Assembly: GCA_000469685.2 (NCBI GenBank)
Contig: LS997563.1
Span: 25,825,897 to 25,889,896 of the forward strand
Direction: 5' to 3'
Source of the DNA: Haemonchus contortus
Taxonomy: Eukaryota > Nematoda > Chromadorea > Rhabditida > Trichostrongylidae
Length of the DNA stretch: 64,000 bases
Made by a program: the position numbers and the translations under genes
Notes under the pieces: generated by a model
The model's database searches: none
What the model saw: only the letters and a program-made list of their open reading frames with translations
Told to the model about the DNA's origin: nothing
Part shown: in pieces, positions 57,538 through 64,000 of the stretch
How positions within the stretch are numbered: position 1 is the stretch's first letter
Layout: each line of letters starts with the position of its first letter

Positions 57538-60500
57538 ATGTCGTCATCCTTGGCATCCCGGCAAGGGATTCTTCGTCGATCTATCAACCGACTGTCGTCT
57601 CTGTTGCACGACCACAGGGATCTTCTCGCACAAAGACTGGACTCAGTACAAGAACCAGGGGCAGAAGATCGGAAGGTGCTTCTGAGGACAGTCAAGCGAG
57701 CAGAGACAGCAATCCACCTAGAGAGAGAAAGACTCGAAAGCGCATTAGATAAATATACCAGTACAGCCGACAATTTGGACGCAAACGTACAAATACCGTC
57801 GGATACTCTAGAAAAAGTTGAAACAAACGTCGAAGCAGCACATGAGCTCCTGGACGAAGCTCTGACGGCACTTACGACGTTGACAGTCCTTCAGCAGGAA
57901 TTGGGGTCTTTGGAAGTGACCCATTCCTCGGAAACGCCTGATACCTCATGCATCTCAAACATGAAACTAGCACCGATACCAGTTCCCAAATTTAGTGGTG
58001 AAATTTGGGAGTGGGAAACGTTCTGGAAGAGCTTCGAGCACAGTGTCGACTCAAAGAACATTGATGATATCTACAAACTGAACTACCTTTTGGACTCACT
58101 ACAAGGAAGGGTTAGAGAATCTGTGAAGCACTTCGAAGTATCAGGAGCGGCATATCCTTTGGTGGTCGCATACCTCAAAAACAAATATGACGACAAGGAA
58201 GCCCTGATAGAAAGGCTCCTTCACAATCTTCAATTCGCGCGCGCCCGTACAAACCGTCTAGAGGACCAAGAAGCGCTGTGCGAAGAACTGCAGTCTATCG
58301 TATCACAGCTCAAAATCAAAGGCGAACATGTTGACAATGTGTTTCTGCAAAGACAATTGATCAACAAATTTTCACCAGAAGTACAAAGACACGTCATCCG
58401 GCAGAAGACGAAGAACGAAACTGAAGGATCGTGGAACACGCTGACATTACTGCTAATAGCTAAAGAGTATATCAGAGGAGAGCTCAGAGTCACACGCCAG
58501 ATGAAGCAGTGTACCATTTGCGATACCTCGCAAGAGATATCCAGCAACCCGTATGAGACTCAGCACCGCAAACTTCGACAGAATCTCTGCTTCTACTGTG
58601 GAAAGAGTGGGCATCAGCCAGTGAACTGTAACGAAGCTACTTCGTTGAAACAACGACTCCAAATCATTAAAACTCAGAAGCTATGCCGCAACTGTGGTAG
58701 AAAGGACCACATAGCTGCAAACTGTACCAGTGGTGCCTGTCGGTTATGCAGGGAGAGTGGTCACCATACATCTATTTGCGAAAAATTGAATCTCTTACCG
58801 AGTGACGAAACACGGATTCTTAAAACAGCTGCATCGATAATGGCAACCACGAATCCCCAGACCATCAAATCGTCAACCACCATCAACCTTACGTCTACTT
58901 CTGCTCTCGAGCATCCCAAACCTCAGGATATACCTCCTTTCAAAGATTTCCAAGACGTTCAAGTTTTGGTTGGTCAAGCACGAGTCTTGAATCCCACTAC
59001 TGGAGAACTTGAAGCAATTTACGTTATGCTCGATTCCGGAGCAAATCGCTCATTCATCAGGAACGATCTCGCCGATCGGCTTCAACTCAAGTCCGTTAAC
59101 ACAACGAGATTAGAAATCAACACGTTTGGCTCACGTAAGCCAATGAAAAAGACCTCTACCAACACCTTTCTCAGAATGTGGGACATGGAAGGAACCCAGC
59201 ATGCATTCAGCGTCACCCGTATCGACACCATCACCAAACCACTAAAACGTAGCAGCCTCAGCACCGAAGACAAGAAATTTCTAACGGAAAACAACATTCA
59301 TGTATCCATTGACCCATCCATCAAAAAAATCCAACCAGCGGTTCTTCTTGGATGTGCCGACCTCCTCTCACTTCTTGATGTTGGATTGAAGACAGAATAT
59401 ACATTACCGTCTGGACTTAAACTGATTCCATCCAGATTGGGATATCTCATAACAGGACGAAACAACGCACAAGTAATTAACCATGAGAAACCCCCTGTCC
59501 AGACTGTCCAAAAGACAAACACACAGGAAGAATTACCGTCTCAGCAGGAAGCACAGCAATCATGGGAACAATTCTGTGGATTTGAGAGAAATGGCACCAA
59601 CGAATTTGCGGGCCTTGCATCAGAAGAGCGACGACTAACGAATGGTTTTGACCCAGTATTTCAAGGAACGGTTGCTTCGCGCAGACGCTCTCATGTAGCA
59701 CAGGAACCATTACCTTCAGAGGTCGAGGTTCCCAAGAGAGAATCAATGAAGAAGAATGGGAATGTGCCAAATGTCAAGGAACCTGTCAAAATTCAGAAGA
59801 AGACCCAAAAAGAGCCCATCAAGAAGAAGGCCGAGCCAAACAACGTCATGCCTCAGGGTCCCGCAGCTGAATTCAAGCATGGTGAAGAATTTCGAAAACG
59901 TAGGACTCTCATGAAATACGAACCTGAAGACGACGAGAAGAATTCACAGGGTGGACGAAGGCCACCTTCGAAGAAAGAACCTCCCGGGCAGGAAAAGAAA
60001 AAACCGCGCATGAAACAAAGGCCTTCAGAGTCCGGAGTGAAAAGAAAGGATTGCAACAGTAAGACTTCTGACTCAGAAGAACTTCAAGAGAATGCCAAAA
60101 GAGCTAAGCGTATCCCTACAGCTAAACCATCGGAAGAAGTTGAGCAAAAAGTACAACAAAGCTCAATCTGCGAGAAAAGTGATTCATCGGCATCAGAGAG
60201 TGAAAGCAAAGTTCCTTTATCCGTAGAGGCTTCATCGGAAGAGCCAGACTCCGAAACTGAAGCTTCTTCAGTTGACGAAGATACGGAGGAATCACCAGTC
60301 GTCGACAACAGCAGGAGGCGGGAGAACTCACAAGTGAGGCGCCGTTGTCGTTACAACCTCAAGCCACGAAGGACTAATCACGATCAGAGCGAAATTCAAC
60401 CACAGAACTCGCTAGACGACGCAATGAAACAGGAATATATCACTACTTGCAGGCGGCTCATTTCACCACGAAACGAAATAATGAATCGGAGTGTTTTCAG

Positions 60501-60576
60501 CGGTTTACGTCAGCAACACGGCCCGCCGCGGAGTATAGAGATTCCTCTATTATCAACCCACGTCCAACCAGGTTGA
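57538..60576 (+). CDS. BEL Gag-protease fused to a charged C-terminal tail
   Basis: One 1012-codon frame. Residues ~145-300 are a DUF1759-type BEL Gag (VPKFSGEIWEWETFWKSFE). CCHC knuckles lie near 351 (CFYCGKSGHQPVNC), 383 (CRNCGRKDHIAANC) and 401 (CRLCRESGHHTSIC). The DUF1758 aspartic protease begins near 490 with MLDSGANRSFI and runs to LPSGLKLIPSRLGYLITG (~640). The usual protease-RT linker (WEQFCGFERNGTNEFAG) follows to about 705. Where RT should begin the protein turns into about 300 Lys/Glu/Ser-rich residues, including a C-terminal RRRCRYNLKPRR that resembles the YNLRPR tails of BEL polyproteins. So Pol was deleted in frame and the polyprotein tail retained, or a host sequence was captured. 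The final residues are encoded by the 3' LTR. Confidence 0.9.
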   Translation: MSSSLASRQGILRRSINRLSSLLHDHRDLLAQRLDSVQEPGAEDRKVLLRTVKRAETAIHLERERLESALDKYTSTADNLDANVQIPSDTLEKVETNVEAAHELLDEALTALTTLTVLQQELGSLEVTHSSETPDTSCISNMKLAPIPVPKFSGEIWEWETFWKSFEHSVDSKNIDDIYKLNYLLDSLQGRVRESVKHFEVSGAAYPLVVAYLKNKYDDKEALIERLLHNLQFARARTNRLEDQEALCEELQSIVSQLKIKGEHVDNVFLQRQLINKFSPEVQRHVIRQKTKNETEGSWNTLTLLLIAKEYIRGELRVTRQMKQCTICDTSQEISSNPYETQHRKLRQNLCFYCGKSGHQPVNCNEATSLKQRLQIIKTQKLCRNCGRKDHIAANCTSGACRLCRESGHHTSICEKLNLLPSDETRILKTAASIMATTNPQTIKSSTTINLTSTSALEHPKPQDIPPFKDFQDVQVLVGQARVLNPTTGELEAIYVMLDSGANRSFIRNDLADRLQLKSVNTTRLEINTFGSRKPMKKTSTNTFLRMWDMEGTQHAFSVTRIDTITKPLKRSSLSTEDKKFLTENNIHVSIDPSIKKIQPAVLLGCADLLSLLDVGLKTEYTLPSGLKLIPSRLGYLITGRNNAQVINHEKPPVQTVQKTNTQEELPSQQEAQQSWEQFCGFERNGTNEFAGLASEERRLTNGFDPVFQGTVASRRRSHVAQEPLPSEVEVPKRESMKKNGNVPNVKEPVKIQKKTQKEPIKKKAEPNNVMPQGPAAEFKHGEEFRKRRTLMKYEPEDDEKNSQGGRRPPSKKEPPGQEKKKPRMKQRPSESGVKRKDCNSKTSDSEELQENAKRAKRIPTAKPSEEVEQKVQQSSICEKSDSSASESESKVPLSVEASSEEPDSETEASSVDEDTEESPVVDNSRRRENSQVRRRCRYNLKPRRTNHDQSEIQPQNSLDDAMKQEYITTCRRLISPRNEIMNRSVFSGLRQQHGPPRSIEIPLLSTHVQPG

Positions 60577-60729
60577 TGTTTAGAATAGAGCAAAATGAAC
60601 CACCGAAGCAATGATAAAAGTGATCTAGTTGTTTTTGTTTGTGTTGGCCTATAAAAAGCCCATACACTCATAATAAACTACTTCTTCCTACTCTCCTCCG
60701 ACGTCCAGCGGCCCACAGGAAACACTACA
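60534..60729 (+). repeat. 3' LTR of the young BEL element
   Basis: Identical to 57176-57371; AATAAA at 60672-60677. The ORF stop lies inside it. The usual polypurine tract is not evident just upstream (GCCGCGGAG). Confidence 0.93.
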
Positions 60730-60734
60730 CAGCC

Positions 60735-61509
60735 TTCGATATGCTGCTGAGGCTCTCATAGTCTAGTGAATCCCAATTAGGTATCGAGAGGAATAAATAA
60801 AATCGCTCAAACACAAAACATGAAACATATTTGAAAATCCATGAAATCACTAACTAAAACGAGCCTCAGCATTTTCGTAGCCCTCTGCTTAAGTAATCCG
60901 TGTAACCCGCACAACAGCGGATTCAGCAGAACAACATTGAAAACTTTATGGCTTGTGCTTCCACGCTCCCAGAGAAGAAGTACTTGTCAGCAAGAGAGAA
61001 AACCTCCTTTGGGTTTCTGCCTACCCCTGTCCAAACAATAGCTTTGCAAGCAAAACATATGTTGCTGGCGATTAGCTGTTTTGACCTATCCGAGAAGGAG
61101 TAGCGATGAAGGAATGAATCTTTTGGGAAGATGTGGGGAATGCCGCCATTTAATCTTGAGCAACCCCAATTGTGGATGCAGCAAAAGAAAAACCCAACCA
61201 CGAAATAAAGTAAGGAAAGAGATCTTCTGTAATTGATACCATTACACCACTAAGCAATCTTGATGATGACTTGCTTCCAGGGTTTACGACTGAATAGTCC
61301 TCATCCCATCACCTGGATACCTTTCTAGGAGGCAAGGCAGAATTCAAGTCAGTGAACATGATTCGTCGAAACACCACTACTTATAACAGAATCTCGGAAG
61401 TGAGCTATTTCGAGTGATCCATTTTATATTTCGAGTGCTATTATGGATATTCAGTATTCAGTGGGCTTTCCTATTGATCTTTCGTCTTTGTGAAAATAAC
61501 AAAGAATAC
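60735..61509. other. No gene recognised
   Basis: A minus-strand frame at 60923-61201 has an ordinary composition but no motif, start context or splice partner that supports it. Confidence 0.4.
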
Positions 61510-61644
61510 CTGAGTGGAGATGACAGCACTGGGGTCGAACAACTCATTCACTATCCCACCGTATGAGGTGGTCGATGTCGCAGATAGTATTCCAGGCTCG
61601 CCATCCGAGCGCATATTCCCTAAAGCAGCGATTTTCAGATCCAT
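61510..61644 (-). CDS. Possible distant first exon of the SLC12A9-like gene
   Basis: On the minus strand an ATG at 61644-61642 opens exactly 45 codons, starting MDLKIAALGNMRSDG and ending at a good donor (CAG|GTATTC, left end 61510). It ends in phase 0. The exon at 53229 can extend to 53316 behind an acceptor (TCGGCAG), adding seven codons in phase 0, so the two would join in frame and lengthen the N-terminal cytosolic part by 52 residues. The 8.2-kb intron would then contain the young BEL element. Only phase and composition support this; it could also be the start of an unrelated gene. Confidence 0.35.
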
Positions 61645-63256
61645 AAGCGAACATTTTTTATCCGAATGTCGAATAATGATGCAAAGAGGAAAGGTTGTCA
61701 TCACACCACACTAGAATAAACTGGTAAGAAAAGCTACATACAAAGATAAAACAGTCGTTATTGATTGACTGCAGTGCTCTCTCAAGCTGTAACGAAGTTT
61801 CGAGTCCTAACCCTTTCATTAGAAGTATTCAACGTTATTCTAATTCTCCACAAGAAGTGTTCAGAGTGGGGATTTACTTCCTTAAGTAAACGCCGGGTAT
61901 CTCAAGTGCAATGTGAAATTGCTTCTAAGCTCCTTCAATTTTTGCTCTTTCAGATCACAGTATGGTTAGGAAGTACTAGTACCTCCAGTTTAGATACGTG
62001 AGATTTATGAGGCGAAAAGGTCGTCACGAGAGCTCAAACATATCTAGCTGGAAACTTCGAAACTAATAAATAGAAAAACACACAAAAAACCATACACGAA
62101 GCTCAGAAGAGCAATGATCTTCTACGAACAAAACACAGAAGCAAAGGAAGCCCAACTTGTGCTCCTTGTATTCATTCCAATAAACAAATAGTGTTAAAGA
62201 TAGTTGAACAGCGTTAACTACTACATATAAGAAGGAAGGAGAATTATTTTAACACAAAACGGTATCATTCGAGATGTAAAAATCAAAAACCAAAGATGCC
62301 CTTTCACGGCACCAGAGATGGAAGCTCCTAAACTTTCAGCACCTTTAAGTAGAGTTTTTAAACTACAAATGTAATATACAAGAGGAAAGGCAGCAGTTAA
62401 TAGCAGAGCATGAGGTGTGGTAACAGCTGGTTCGACTGAAAGCACCTTTCCCAGTGCGCACAATTGCAGCAACAACCTGTGGGAGTGGGTCTTATCGATC
62501 GCCTGCCCCTCTGAATGACACCCTGGACGAATGTCCACTCCCTTTTGCGGTCATTGCTCTCGACAAACGCTCTTTCTCATCCTTGTTTCCGATCGATTCC
62601 TTTTCATATTACTCTTTTCTAGTGCAATTTTTCGAGGCTACACTTTGTATTAGTTATTATACTTCATTCCAACTAACACCATCCAGTGGATCTGTCCAAA
62701 GTTGCTGCATGAATCAAAACTTGCCGCTCATTCATCTCATTACATTACATTTCATCTCATTATTCATTTCAAAATTAGGCTTCCTTTTAGAGGAACCTCT
62801 CCTTGACACTTCTCATCTGACGCGGAAATGCGCAGTTGTTAGCGAGGTGGGAACTGAAGTCAGTAGTCGGTAGTCAGTCATTTCCACCATCTACTCGCCT
62901 GAAGGAGACAGGTTCTGGTGAATTGGGTCTGTGCGATTGCAGATGCACTTCACCTCGATTGTGTACTACTAATCTGCTATGTGTTCCCGGCTTATTGTTA
63001 GTAATAAAATCCGGGAGGCGGGCAATTGAATAGGTTTTGTGTAAGGAATTCGCCGCACGCGGAAGTCGCGGACTAGTTGCCTCGTCAATGTGGTGCTAGC
63101 GTTCTTCATGCAGCTCCATCGATCTGCGATTATTATTTTGGATGATTCTACCGTTCCTTCTTTTGTTTCTGTATTCCCTACTCACAACTCTGCTTCTGCT
63201 TCATTCTCCTACACTCGCACACTCACAAAGAAAGGATACTTGGTCGCAGTGGCCAT
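61645..63256. other. No gene recognised
   Basis: 1.6 kb without a supportable feature. Confidence 0.4.
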
Positions 63257-63499
63257 TTGAGAGGAGTTGTACATATACCACCTTGTGGTTTCAACGCTGG
63301 TCTCGAATCTGTGTTCCAACCATTGCCAAACATTTCAGGCCAACAATTCGCAGAACCGCTTCCTCTCTGTGTTAACCACTGTACTGAACAGATAATCGAA
63401 ACGAACAAAGTTGCGGCTGGTAGCGGTAGTACAGCTTCCGGACCCTTGATGAAGAGTTTGTTTTGCTTTTCCATCAAATGTGTCTTAAAAGTTTGCTAA
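63257..63499 (+). CDS. Unassigned open frame of about 80 codons
   Basis: The frame reads IPPCGFNAGLESVFQPLPN and LCVNHCTEQIIETN with no stop from 63257 to 63499. The middle has protein-like composition and could be an exon, but there is no known motif, and no start or splice site that decides its limits. Confidence 0.22.
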   Translation: MRGVVHIPPCGFNAGLESVFQPLPNISGQQFAEPLPLCVNHCTEQIIETNKVAAGSGSTASGPLMKSLFCFSIKCVLKVC

Positions 63500-63892
63500 C
63501 ATTTTTGGACTCAATATTGGCTATCTATGGAGCTCCTCACATTTTAGAAACGCTTAAAACGGAATCACAGCGGAAGCTTCCGTCTCCCTACACCGGAATA
63601 AGGGTAGAGCTTTGAGCAGAAAATGTATACCAAACGTTAGCTCGACATAAGCTATGAAAATTCCAAGGAGGAGTTTGCTAAATGACTCATCGGATCAAAG
63701 CGCTCTTCAATATGTTCACAGCGAAGTGTTCTGCTCGAGAGTCATCGCATATACTGAAGCTTTTTCGTTCTTGCAAATTAACTTGAGCACCTGAACAGAA
63801 AGTTGTGAAGTGCTTTTCAAACAGACATTTGGGGCTATGTAGATAAGCTTGTTATCCCATGCGAAGAAGCGAGTCCGTGAAAGGAGATTACA

Positions 63893-63974
63893 ATGACCTC
63901 TGGGGCCGCTAACGGTAACAACGACGATGCACCCATCGCATATCTACTAGAGGAGTTTCGTACGTTTGTGGGGA
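63893..63974 (+). CDS. Possible first exon at the window edge
   Basis: ATG at 63893 (context AGATTACAATG) opens MTSGAANGNNDDAPIAYLLE and continues to a possible donor (GTTTGT near 63964). The Gly/Asn/Asp-rich start looks like a real N-terminus, but the frame stops at TAG soon after the donor and the rest would lie outside the window. Confidence 0.28.
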
Positions 63975-64000
63975 TATAGAGGTTTCAGCGTGAAAGGTAG

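Larger units (their letters stand above)
57176..60729 (+). mobile_element. Young Pol-less BEL/Pao LTR retrotransposon
   Basis: Two LTRs of 196 bp, 57176-57371 and 60534-60729, read identical base for base. CAGCC flanks both sides (57171-57175 and 60730-60734), a 5-bp target duplication as expected for BEL/Pao. Between them are a tRNA-Gly primer site and one intact ORF of 1012 codons. RT, RNase H and integrase are absent. Identical LTRs and an undamaged ORF mean a very recent insertion, presumably mobilised by a full-length relative. Confidence 0.93.

Noticed and set aside
58230..60331. Minus-strand frames inside the young BEL element
   Set aside because: They are shadows of the 1012-codon Gag-protease frame and have no independent support.

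Overview
The window looks like nuclear DNA of a nematode, most likely a clade V (strongylid, hookworm-like) parasite. The reasons are two conserved animal genes split by many small introns with GT...AG borders and mostly TTTCAG-like acceptors, and a dense load of nematode-type transposons (BEL/Pao, Ty3/Gypsy-type, RTE-like LINEs, mariners, MITEs). The species assignment is inference.

Region by region. 1-9512 is a decayed BEL/Pao retrotransposon entered part-way through its protease. At 2651-8124 it is split by a younger LTR element that has Gag and protease but no reverse transcriptase or integrase. 10265-11460 is a Gypsy RT/RNase H fragment running into a fragment of an SF1 (UPF1-like) helicase. 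12273-33510 (+) is a 21-exon exostosin gene, the EXT1/rib-1 orthologue; every exon joins in phase and predicts 729 residues, close to vertebrate EXT1. Its large introns hold two mariner families, MITEs and several RTE-like fragments. 34532-38870 is a 4.3-kb inverted-repeat structure built of GC-rich tandem repeats. 39468-40280 holds a microsatellite and a 146-bp tandem repeat. 42629-53295 (-) is a 23-exon SLC12A9-type cation-chloride-cotransporter-family gene of 975 residues, with a possible extra first exon at 61510-61644. 57176-60729 (+) is a very young BEL/Pao element: its LTRs are identical, it has a 5-bp target duplication, and its single 1012-codon ORF also lacks Pol. The last 3 kb hold only weak coding candidates.

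The two host genes are convergent. Rib-1 acts in heparan sulfate chain polymerisation in the Golgi. The SLC12A9-like protein is a 12-TM membrane transporter-family protein. Nothing suggests they work together. The dominant theme is mobile-element history: nested insertions, two Pol-less LTR elements carrying extra or unexplained C-terminal coding sequence, and a gene whose exons survive as small islands in a transposon-rich landscape.

All exon borders were read by eye from splice signals, reading phase and remembered family similarity. No alignment or expression data were available.
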